Translations under genes and position numbers: made by a program
Origin: Gnetum montanum
Taxonomy: Eukaryota; Streptophyta; Gnetopsida; Gnetales; Gnetaceae
NCBI GenBank assembly: GCA_015680685.1
Contig: MNCI01018931.1
Coordinates: 50,971-114,970, forward strand
Direction of reading: 5' to 3'
Length of the DNA: 64,000 bases
The notes under the pieces: model-generated
Seen by the model: only the letters and a program-made list of their open reading frames with translations
The model's database searches: none
What the model was told of the DNA's origin: nothing
In this document: piece after piece, positions 55,561-64,000 of the stretch
Numbering within the stretch: the first letter of the stretch is position 1
How the letters are laid out: every line of letters begins with the position of its first letter

Positions 55561-57403
55561 TTACGTTGACTCTAGAAATTAAGTTTGTCCAGGATCCTAG
55601 TTCTGAAAAAAGGTCTCTTCTTTGTACAGTTTTCGCTAGAACTAGCACTCGGTTGGATATTTACATGCTGAATATTTACAGCTCTCGCGGCGTTTCTTTG
55701 TTGCGGTTGGGTAGGCAATTCCCCTTGCATTGTTGGAATAGGTTGTATGGGAACTACAGGAGGAAGAGGTGCAGGTGGAGTTAGAGGATGGACTGAATGT
55801 GGGATATCTCCCGGAGGAGAGGGAGTCCTTCTAAAGTACTCCCACGCTTGGTAGTGACGTTGGGGGGTAGTGTGACCCATAGAGTCACCTAGAGAAACTG
55901 GCTGCTGCACATAATAACCGTAAGGATTGGGTTGCCGGTAAGGGTATTGATGTGTTGGCGGTGGCATCCCCCATGACTGTGGGTATTGCCACTGCTGATG
56001 TTGTCCAATGGGTTGTGGAGGCGTTCCACTNNNNNNNNNNNNNNNNNNNNNNNNNNNNNNNNNNNNNNNNNNNNNNNNNNNNNNNNNNNNNNNNNNNNNN
56101 NNNNNNNNNNNNNNNNNNNNNNNNNNNNNNNNNNNNNNNNNNNNNNNNNNNNNNNNNNNNNNNNNNNNNNNNNNNNNNNNNNNNNNNNNNNNNNNNNNNN
56201 NNNNNNNNNNNNNNNNNNNNNNNNNNNNNNNNNNNNNNNNNNNNNNNNNNNNNNNNNNNNNNNNNNNNNNNNNNNNNNNNNNNNNNNNNNNNNNNNNNNN
56301 NNNNNNNNNNNNNNNNNNNNNNNNNNNNNNNNNNNNNNNNNNNNNNNNNNNNNNNNNNNNNNNNNNNNNNNNNNNNNNNNNNNNNNNNNNNNNNNNNNNN
56401 NNNNNNNNNNNNNNNNNNNNNNNNNNNNNNNNNNNNNNNNNNNNNNNNNNNNNNNNNNNNNNNNNNNNNNNNNNNNNNNNNNNNNNNNNNNNNNNNNNNN
56501 NNNNNNNNNNNNNNNNNNNNNNNNNNNNNNNNNNNNNNNNNNNNNNNNNNNNNNNNNNNNNNNNNNNNNNNNNNNNNNNNNNNNNNNNNNNNNNNNNNNN
56601 NNNNNNNNNNNNNNNNNNNNNNNNNNNNNNNNNNNNNNNNNNNNNNNNNNNNNNNNNNNNNNNNNNNNNNNNNNNNNNNNNNNNNNNNNNNNNNNNNNNN
56701 NNNNNNNNNNNNNNNNNNNNNNNNNNNNNNNNNNNNNNNNNNNNNNNNNNNNNNNNNNNNNNNNNNNNNNNNNNNNNNNNNNNNNNNNNNNNNNNNNNNN
56801 NNNNNNNNNNNNNNNNNNNNNNNNNNNNNNNNNNNNNNNNNNNNNNNNNNNNNNNNNNNNNNNGAGATAGGAATTTTCCCCTTACCCTTGTTATGTGCAG
56901 GGCTTAAGTTTCTTCGCTTGGTTTTTCCTTTGTCACTACCTTGCTCTACCTTAGACTCTTCTACGATTTTCAAGACTATTTCTATTCATGAGTCTAAGGA
57001 ATCCCACATTTGATCTACCTTAGCCGATACCTCGGTTGTTAGCTTTTGGATCAGCACGGTTTTCGGGTTCACCAACTCTTCGAGTGGTGACTCATCCTCC
57101 TCATCACAGAATTTCACTCCCTTCTTGCGAAGGGAGGGATCGTAGTTGTATTCCTCCACACTTTCTCTCTTCCGTAGCTCATCCTCTTCTTGTGCTACTT
57201 ATTCCAACAAGCTTTCAACTTCATGGGCTCTTAGTTGGGAAAGTCTCCCTTGGGCGTAAGTCCTAAGAGTTCTTCTCGTTTCATTTCTTAGCCCATCCAC
57301 GATGTGGTGAAGTTGATCCCACTTAGCGTATCCATGGCCCGGGCAACGGTGTAGCAGTGTATAGTAATGGGCCATGGCAGCATCCAAGGGTTCATAAGCA
57401 CCT
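55561..57403 (-). pseudogene. Element D gag C-terminal half, with assembly gap
   Basis: 55572-55967 is an open Pro/Tyr/Gln-rich stretch (MPPPTHQYPYRQPNPYGYYV ... KKRPFFRTR), as in C. After the 833-N gap, 56864-57403 (minus) encodes the Lys-rich KGKTKRRNLSPAHNKGKGK region, RKRESVEEYNYDPSLRKKGV and MDAAMAHYYTLLHRCPGHGY (open 57387-57199). The gag N-terminus is absent: homology ends at 57404 inside the AAGGTGCTTATGAACCC word. Confidence 0.75.
56031..56863. other. Assembly gap, 833 N
   Basis: Run of N inside element D gag. Frames crossing it on either strand are artefacts of reading through N. Confidence 0.99.
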
Positions 57404-57404
57404 T

Positions 57405-58391
57405 AGTGTATCCATGACAATTCCATCTAGCCCACAGTTTCTATAGATCCTGAAAGTAAACAAATCTCACTGCAGTCAAGAGGAGAGGCCCAATGGTCAT
57501 AACATATCTCTGGGAATGCTACATCATTCCAAGTGGTGCTAGAAACTAGAGAATTAGCCATAGTTGTGGTAATGCAGCACTAAGATGCAACAAAAGCCAA
57601 AGAAGTGATCATACATTACATTAAAGAATCTTTCAATGTACTTGTTGTGCCACTAGTAGATCTCACTAGAACCAGAGATGCTCAGATGCTAGTTGGAACC
57701 TCAATGACTCTTACAAATCATGAAGATGTGCAAGAGCAGTTGCTACAAACTGCATAGGTGATGACAACACTTCTTGACATCCCAAGTGATGTCACTATAG
57801 TGCAATTAGAACTTATTACAATAAAAGGTAAGTTGGTCATCACAAAGACTAGGGTGGAGCATGTAGAAGCTAAAACTCTGAGATTACAAGAAGAGTTCAC
57901 GACCTTGAGAGTCAAATGCAGAGATCCCACTCAATTCATTAAGCCTGACTAGTTAGAGAAGTTTAACATAGAATAGATGAATCACCTAATTAAGCAAAAC
58001 TAGTGTATGGAGAATGAAAAGGAGAAAGTGGTGTGAAATGCCTTAGTAGTTGAAGCCCAAATGTATGCATATGCTAAGGCACTCATAGTAGCACAAAAAT
58101 AAAACAAGCAACTCATTGTAGATAATATGCAATTGACAATTGTGGAGAAATAGAAGAATATCCTAGAGGAAAGAATCCATTTGTTAAGAGAATAATTGGT
58201 GAGGGTTAACCAGGACATGAGTCACCTTGCACAAGAAAATAGAATCCTCTCAATGAAGGATGTACATGTTATCCACCAAAAATCAACTATTGAAATAAGC
58301 GCATGGCAGAATGAGGCAAAGAAACATGAAAGGCTCAAAGAACATGTTTGTGACTAGGTGGGGATATATAAGTAGATCAATGAAAGGAGAT
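57405..58391 (+). pseudogene. Fragment F: second copy of the coiled-coil frame
   Basis: Plus-strand sequence homologous to A from about 9890 to 10880. Shared protein words: HYIKESFNVLVVPLVDLTRT (A: IDHIKESFNVLVVPLADFI), LLDIPSDVTIVQLELI, NEKEKVV.NALVVEAQMYAYAKAL, QLTIVEK.KNILEE, LVRVNQDMSHLAQENRILSM and STIEISAWQNEAKKHE. The frame is open except for stops, again mainly TAG. One TAG, in VEK.KN(V/I)LEE, is at the same codon in A and F. It is cut on the left by element D and on the right by insertion of element C. Function unknown; it is the evidence that the coiled-coil protein belongs to a repeated element family. Confidence 0.7.
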
Positions 58392-59267
58392 TGATGAGAG
58401 CGGTTACTCTAGTAGTTTATTCTAATTATTAAAGTGGCAGTTTCTCTAAAATTAGAGTGGAAGTTTCTCTAAAATTAGAGTGCCAATTTTTCTAATTATT
58501 AGAGTAGTTGCTCCCAAGCCTATAAATACAATGCCCAGGCACACAATTTAGGAAGGAAGTCTTTCAAGGGAAGTCTTTTAGAAGTCTTTTAGGAGTCAAG
58601 TAGTGAAACTTTTGTAGTTAGGGTATTTTCCAAGTGCTTGTAGTAGGAGGTCTAAGTGTGGACGGATCTTTATTTGAGCATTGTGTACCTGAGCATACCT
58701 TGTGTATGGCAATAAAGACGAGCTCTTGGATTCATCCTTGCAGCACTTAAGATTTGTTTTCTTGCTCATTTCTTTTATTTTATTTTCTTCTACATTTATT
58801 TTATTTTATTTTATGCACTTTACATTTCTGTTATTAGCACACACAACACGATCACTTCAAGCATACGTGTAACACTTGGTAACCTAGTAATGATTAGCAT
58901 TTGGTAATCCTAGTAGTGTTGCGCTGGTTCAGGATGTGTACAGAAAGTGAGAATGAATACTGGTGTTAAGGTTAGTTTAACGCCTAGTTAATTAGTAGTT
59001 AAGTTAAATTAGTCACTTAGTTATCTCTCTCTCTCCTCCCTTATTAGCAGAAGGACATAAAAACATAAAAGCTATAAAAATCATATGCCTCAAGCTTACT
59101 TAACCATACAATCGTGACATACAAGTAAGTTTGGGAAGAGAACGATAAACCAACCCATCCTTATTCCACAAGGGTGCATAAGCACTTAGTCCTTGGAATT
59201 GAACTGGATCGTGCGTGAAACGCTCATATTCATATGGTTGAGCATAGGGGTACCTCGCTGCTCATCA
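58392..59267 (+). repeat. Element C 5' LTR with distinct U3
   Basis: 876 bp, TGATGAGAGCGG to CTCATCA. From about 58610 onward (ATTTTCCAAGTGC.TGTAGTAGGAG..., GGCAATAAAGACGAGC, and the GGTTGAGCATAGGGGTACCTCG end) it is collinear with the B-family LTR. Its first 130 bp lacks GATATC and instead has a different repeat (listed separately). TATA box CCTATAAATACAATG at about 58519. Confidence 0.85.
58419..58507 (+). promoter_or_regulatory. CTCTAAAATTAGAG repeat array in C U3
   Basis: Three to four units of about 22-23 bp: GTTTCTCTAAAATTAGAGTG at about 58439-58458 and 58463-58482, plus variants with TTCTAATTATTA(A/G)AG at about 58420 and 58489. Each core is a near-palindrome. It lies just upstream of the TATA box, in the place of the GATATC array in related LTRs, so probably an enhancer module of different origin. 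Confidence 0.55.
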
Positions 59268-59287
59268 TTGGCGTCGTTGTTGGGGAC
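59268..59287 (+). other. Primer-binding site, element C
   Basis: TTGGCGTCGTTGTTGGGGAC, tRNA-Asp type, next to the LTR. Confidence 0.75.
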
Positions 59288-59403
59288 TTAGTTGTTTGTG
59301 CACTAACTAGAACATAGGAAATCATTCACATCGTTAGAACAAACCCTTAGGGTTGATTGAGGAAATAATAAACAAGAGTGCATTGCATACTAAATAGACA
59401 AAT

Positions 59404-61340
59404 ATGTCTCCTTCTTCGTACGAAAGCGCGCCTCACCACCTAGGTCTAAAATAGGAAACAATCAATGGTGTAATACACATGACATTGATCTGCCAGTCCC
59501 TCAACAAGTTCGAGTGGTATATATTCATCCTGATGAGTATATACCCAACTTCAGCTTTATCCTCCATCAAGATGAACAACTACATTAGCGAGACTTAGAA
59601 GGTAACATAGTGTTACCTCCTGATTGTTCAGTCCTGAGCATGCTTCTTCGTGCTCTCACATGAATTGGCATGCCATAGTTACACGTAGAATACATTTTGT
59701 AAGACCATGACTCGAGAGAATACCATCACACAGAGGCACAACATCAAAGGGACTTGCAATAGGAGAGACATCATAAGTCTTTGAAGGGTAAGTGGTCCTA
59801 GGATGCCCCACATGTCTTAAGTGAAAATGAGGGTGGTGAACTTGCCTCAGGTAGTCACCCACACAACAATGTTCATCCCCTTGACTTTAGCCAAGGGGTT
59901 GTATATTAGGACCTTCATTCCACTATTCATAACCTAGGTCTTGATACCCATGGGCATAAAGGGTCTGAAAAAGGGACATGAACTCATGATAATGGTGGAC
60001 ATTCTAATCGCAATCGTGATCGAGGCTGAGACCGCAGAAGAGAAGGTAGAAAACACTGTCATGGTGATGATTCTCCTTCTTCTTCACCTTCATCATCTCC
60101 TTCACCCTCTCCTTCAATATCTGGACGTGGTCATAAAGAAAAAGACCATGGGGATAAAGGTACGCAAAGTGGAAGTAATAGATGAAACATCCAAGAAAGG
60201 GGATGAGGGCACTCTAGAGAGTCACGACATAAAAGAAGGGAGAGTAGGGAACAACGTAGGCATCATAGACATCATGGACGAGATGATCACGATGAACCCT
60301 TACTCGCTACTCGAAGTATGTTAGACATAATTAAGGCTGTTAGAATTCCAACAAGGCACTAGAAAGATAGTAGGATCAAGAGATTAGATATGAACAATAT
60401 CCCATGATTTGAAGGGGGATATAATGTTGATCCTCAGAATCATTTACAAGCATTCCATGATGCGTGTGCGTTACAAAACATAGAGAACGAATGACAAAAA
60501 CTTAAGTTGTTCCCGCAGACACTAGTTAAAGAAGTGGAAAGCTAGTACCAGTCCTTAGAACTGGAATCTATTTGTAGATGGAGTACTATGTTAGAATTAT
60601 TCAATGATAAGTACCAAACATACTCCTGAGTGTCTAACTTGCGAAAGAAAATCCAAGGCAGAAACAAGGAGGACATGAACCCTTGGATGCTGCCATGGGT
60701 TGATATTATGCACTGTTACATCGTTGTCTTGGCCATGGTTATTCACAAAGGGATTAATTGCACCATCTCATGGATGGGCTTAGGCATGAAATGAGAAGAA
60801 CCCTTGGGACTTATGCCCAAGGAAGACTATCCGAGCTTGTCCCATCAAATTCAAATACTATTGGAGCAAGTTGCTAAGGAAGAAGGTGAGCTATGAAAGA
60901 GAGAAATTGTATAAGAGTATAAGCGAGATCCTTCCCTTTGGAAGAGGAGAGTAAGATTTTGTGAAGATGAAGAAGAGTCACCACTCGAAGAGATGGTGAA
61001 TAGGAAAACTTTGCCTATCCAAAAGATGACATTAGAAGTTTCGACAAAGGGATACCAAATGTGAGATTCCTTAGACAATAGATTTCAAACTGTTCTTAAA
61101 ATAGTAGAGGAGTTTAGAGAGCAAGGTAGTGATCGTGAAAAAAGAAAAAAGAGAGAAGCTGAACATGCACGTAGCAAGGGTAAGGGCAAAGTTGCCATCA
61201 TTGAAGAGGTTGTGGATTTGGAAATAGACAATGATAGTGGATGTGAGATATGTCAATATGAGCATCCTAAGGGATGTTGCCCTATAATCTCTCACATCTA
61301 TAGGAGTCTGAGGTGTATGCACTCAACCCACGATTAAACA
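59404..61340 (+). pseudogene. Element C gag
   Basis: From ATG 59404 (MSPSSYESAPHHLG). It shares the HPDEYIPNFSFILHQDE region with B (another frame) and an Arg/His/Ser-rich linker. The core NNIP.FEGGYNVDPQNHLQAF, KLKLFPQTLVKEVES and LFNDKYQTYS lies at about 60385-60630. The tail has EYKRDPSLWKRRVRF and the knuckle variant CEICQYEHPKGCC near 61238-61280 (C-x2-C-x3-H-x3-C). Stops and shifts throughout. Confidence 0.75.
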
Positions 61341-62534
61341 AAAGGAAAACACCCCAAAGGTTACCTTATCCTCAAGGTAACCCAAGGCATTTCCATCAAC
61401 CCTTAATATATTATGTCAGTGGAACTCCACCACAATCGATTAAGTAATATCAACAGTGGCAGCACCCACAATCATGGGGAATGCCACCACCAAGGCAACA
61501 GTATCCTTATCAGGAACCTGACCCCTATGGATATTACATGCAGCAGCCAATCTCCCCACATGACTCTATTGGTCACGTCACTCCTCACCCTCACTACCAA
61601 GGCCACGAGTATTATGGGACTCCCTCTTCTAGAGGCGATATTTTGCAAGCATATCATCCTTCTCATCTAACTACATCTCTTCCACCAATAGCTCCACTAC
61701 CACCTACTCCCATGATGCAAGGTGAAATCCCTACCCAGCCGTAGCAACATAACACCATGAGGGCTGTTAACTCTCAACCTACTGTTGGTTCCAACAACCA
61801 CATGAAGAAAAGACCTTTATTTAGAACCAACAGTCCAACCAAGCCCTTGCAATCACAAGTGGTTGATTCCTTGGATGCCTTAATATCAATCAAAACTTTG
61901 GAGTCTCCTTCAACTCAACAACCACACTCAACGCATATGATCATGCTAACAAATGCCATCATTGATTGGATCAAAGCTGGCCACCTTCCCAGGAAATTTT
62001 CTGATCTTGGGAGTCCTCTAATATACTTACAAATTTCTAGAAATGCACTGTGCAAGGCTCTTTTGGATTTAGGTTCCGATGTAAACTTGATTTCTCAAGA
62101 AATGTACAAGGCCTGGAACCCACCTTCATTAAAAAAGGCAACATCCATCTAGAGTTGGCCAACTAGTCCATCACTGTCCCATTGGGACTGGTGGAAGACA
62201 TTGTTATCACTATTTGTGGGTGGTTGTACCTAGCTAACTTCCTAGTGATTCAGGTAAACAATGGTAGGGGGACTTCCCAATAATAATGGGAAGAGCATGG
62301 CTAAGCACCATTAACACATGCCTAGGAATCCACAATCTTTCCCTAGAAATATCAAAGGAAAATACATTTGAAAAGATCGTGAAGAAGAAAGTTCCATGCA
62401 TCGCATATAGTGACATAGGGTGTAATTGCGTGCAAAGGTCATGATTTGTGCAAAGTTTAACATTGTCTGCATGCAATCAGTGTGCATAAGTGATCAACAT
62501 ACAAAGATGCTTGTATGCAGTAGCCATACAATAG
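61341..62534 (+). pseudogene. Element C Pro-rich linker and protease
   Basis: The open linker 61481-61744 begins MPPPRQQYPYQEPDPYGYYM. A second open stretch, 61757-62152, reaches the protease active site ALLDLGSDVNLISQEMYKAW (DSG changed to DLG). A frameshift in an A run near 62138 breaks it. The remainder, FPIIMGRAWLSTI, ACLGIHNLSLEISKEN-like sequence and the Cys-rich tail, continues in other frames to the solo LTR insertion site. Confidence 0.75.
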
Positions 62535-62539
62535 GAAGG

Positions 62540-63501
62540 TGATGAGACGCGATTCACATAGTCCATGATATCGCGTACACAATATTGCATCTCCCCCTGC
62601 GATGTCGTGTACGCGATATCGCGGTCTACCCTCAAATCTATAAATAAGAGGTGGCACTCCCCTTATTTCCCATCCTAGGCTAAAAGTAGGGAAACTCTAG
62701 CAGATTGATCACTCCAAAGATAGAATATTTTCCATGTGCCTACAGTAGGAGTCCCCAAGTGAACGAATCTTTATTCGAGCAACATTGTACCTGAACAAAA
62801 GTTGTGTACAGAAATTATGACAAGCTTTGTGGATAAACCTTGCAATGCATGGAATATGATTTATTACTTGTTCTTTATTACCTGTTATTTATTACCCTGC
62901 AGTAGTGCGGCATGAGTACGACTTGATTACAAGCATTTACAAATGTGTACGGCTAATCAAGGAATTGGTTGCTCATCACGATTAGATTCTCTCATCCTCA
63001 ACTCCTAGAATGCGGAATGAGTACAACTTGATTACAAGCATGTAAGGATGTGTACGGCTAGTCAAGGAATGGATGCTCATTACGCTTAGGCTAGTTAAGT
63101 GCCTCAGTACGACCACTTCGAGCACGTGCATTACGCGTGGTGATCCCAGTAACGATTAGCGTTTGGTAGCCGCGGTTGCATAGTTCAAGGTGTGTACGGT
63201 AAGTGGGAAAGGATGCTGATGCTAGTTAATTTAGACTTAGTCATTAGTTAGAATTAGTTAGTTTCTCAACCCTTCACCTCGATAGCATAGGAGAAAAACA
63301 TAAAAGACTATAAAAATCATATACCTCGGACTTACTTAACCATACACCGTGACAACTGCAAGTAAATTTGGGAAGACAACGAATGATTAACCCCAAGTGT
63401 TTCATGGGGCGTGTCGACACTTAGTTTGCGAAGTTTGACTGGATTGCGCGTGCTACACTCGTTTTGTATGGTTGAGTCTAGGGGTACCTCACCACTCATT
63501 A
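62540..63501 (+). mobile_element. Solo LTR of the B family inserted in element C
   Basis: 962 bp, TGATGAGACGC to CTCATTA, flanked by perfect 5-bp duplications GAAGG (62535-62539 and 63502-63506). Removing it rejoins the C coding sequence as ...AATAGGAAGGAATCCAGTGG, matching the order in E (AATAGGAAGGTACCCAGTGG). U3 sites at 62567, 62581, 62601 and 62615 (steps 14, 20, 14) and a TATA box at about 62637. It arose by recombination between the two LTRs of a former full element, and is the youngest clear insertion in the right half. Confidence 0.9.
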
Positions 63502-63506
63502 GAAGG

Positions 63507-64000
63507 AATCCAGTGGTTGACAGCTGATCAAAAAAGTAGTTCACTCAAATGCATGGAACCAACTGAGGGTTTGACTTGCACTTACACCAATAGCATAGAC
63601 GCATTAGAGCAAGTCCACTACCAACTTCCAAGTCTTAACCTTGAAAATGTCAACTAGGAGAAGTTGGATATACCTGAGAAATTTAAGCAGGAGTCCCTTG
63701 AGCTGAAACCATTGCCCACCGGTATGGAATACACGTTCCTTAAAAATGGAAAATCGGTAATTATCAATGCTAAGCTTGCTCCTCAACAGAAAGAAGAACT
63801 GCTGAAGGTAATCAATAGATGGTCAAAAGCCTTCACTTGGTCATATCTCGAGTTAATTGGAATAGATCCTAGGATATGCCAACATAGGATTTACATTGAC
63901 CCCTCCATGAAGCCTTGAAGACAACTGCAGAGGTGTTTGAATCCAAAGTTGAAGTAAGTAGTCAAGGAAGAAATCAAACAACTTCTCAAGGATGGGTTTA
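63507..64000 (+). pseudogene. Element C protease-RT linker and RT start
   Basis: Reads SSSLKCMEPTEGLTC, DALEQVHYQLPSLNLENVN, then an open stretch from 63664: IPEKFKQESLELKPLPTGME, NGKSVIINAKLAPQQKEELL, VINRWSKAFTWSYLELIGID and ICQHRIYIDPSMKP. This is the usual gypsy RT entry. TAG stops at about 63655 and 63916. It continues beyond the window. It is the reference for recognising the inverted block in element B. Confidence 0.8.

Larger units (their letters stand above)
52236..57404 (-). mobile_element. Element D: pol-deleted gypsy element, minus strand
   Basis: Reading down the minus strand: gag (from 57403, 5' end and 5' LTR missing), protease without its catalytic N-terminus, a deletion joining the pre-RT linker to the last codons of integrase (junction at about 54960-55000), the 3' non-coding module, polypurine tract and a 3' LTR at 53195-52236. 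Compared with B, about 3.5 kb of RT, RNase H and integrase is gone. It is in the B family by LTR, 3' module and gag sequence. It inserted in the 3' region of E after CTAAT (52231-52235). The other end is truncated against fragment F, so no second duplication copy is visible. Confidence 0.8.
58392..64000 (+). mobile_element. Element C: gypsy retrotransposon, runs off window
   Basis: 5' LTR, primer-binding site, gag, Pro-rich linker, protease, and (after an inserted solo LTR at 62540-63501) the start of RT, which continues past 64000. It was inserted into fragment F after GAGAT (58387-58391). Its internal sequence is close to B and its protease-RT linker is the best preserved here. The U3 of its LTR differs from all others in the window. 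Confidence 0.8.

Noticed and set aside
55885-57013. Long open frames of about 290-360 codons on both strands across 55885-57013
   Set aside because: They only exist because the 833-N gap is read as open; the real content is gag of element D on the minus strand.
1-64000. tRNA, rRNA or CRISPR-like features
   Set aside because: The tRNA-like motifs seen are SINE heads without a complete cloverleaf; no rRNA and no regularly spaced spacer array was found. The spaced GATATC sites have no unique spacers of CRISPR type and sit in plant LTRs.

Overview
This 64 kb window looks like nuclear DNA of a seed plant, probably a flowering plant, in a retrotransposon-rich, gene-poor region. I saw one convincing host gene. 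Almost everything else is layered LTR retrotransposons, one full-length LINE, and small SINE/MITE-type repeats. The plant assignment rests on a plant-specific GTD-binding (DUF593) myosin-adaptor gene with introns, Ty3/gypsy elements primed by a tRNA-Asp-like site (Athila/Tat style), an L1-type LINE with a DUF4283 ORF1, and plant-type MITEs. I cannot name the species.

Layout. 1-3735: minus-strand gypsy gag relic, then a large diverged inverted repeat (1835-2435 / 3155-3735) that replaces the start of the next LTR. 3775-21929: element A, an LTR element with a decayed gag, no visible pol, and two extra reading frames in the env position (a plant-transposon-protein-like domain and a 579-codon coiled-coil frame). 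Its 3' LTR is split by element B (12239-21545), a complete-length gypsy element with gag, protease, RT, RNase H and integrase remains. 21930-31810: AT-rich intergenic DNA with SINEs, a Tourist-like MITE, a hAT-like insertion and a weak candidate exon pair. 31823-37690: full-length L1 LINE with a 12-bp target duplication. 39579-43245: the host gene, minus strand. 44335-44760: two SINE copies. 44789-52235: element E (gypsy, gag-pol, many stops). 52236-57404: element D, minus strand, pol-deleted. 57405-58391: fragment F, a second copy of the coiled-coil frame of A. 58392-64000: element C, running off the window and interrupted by a B-family solo LTR (62540-63501, target duplication GAAGG).

How the parts relate. 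Elements A, B, C, D and E share the TGATGAG...CTCATCA type of LTR end, the same kind of primer-binding site and similar gag sequence, so they form one related set of potentially mobilising and mobilised elements. A and F look like non-autonomous members that carry a coiled-coil protein instead of pol; B, C and E are the pol-bearing type; D is a deletion derivative. U3 regions of A, B, D, E and the solo LTR carry GATATC palindromes at repeated 14-, 17- and 20-bp spacings upstream of a TATA box. Element C has swapped this module for a different repeat. Three elements keep a branch-site/CAG acceptor directly before the ATG in the env position.

Limits: all family names come from motifs read by eye, with no database search. 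Several single-N characters mark places where the assembly has lost, joined or inverted sequence.
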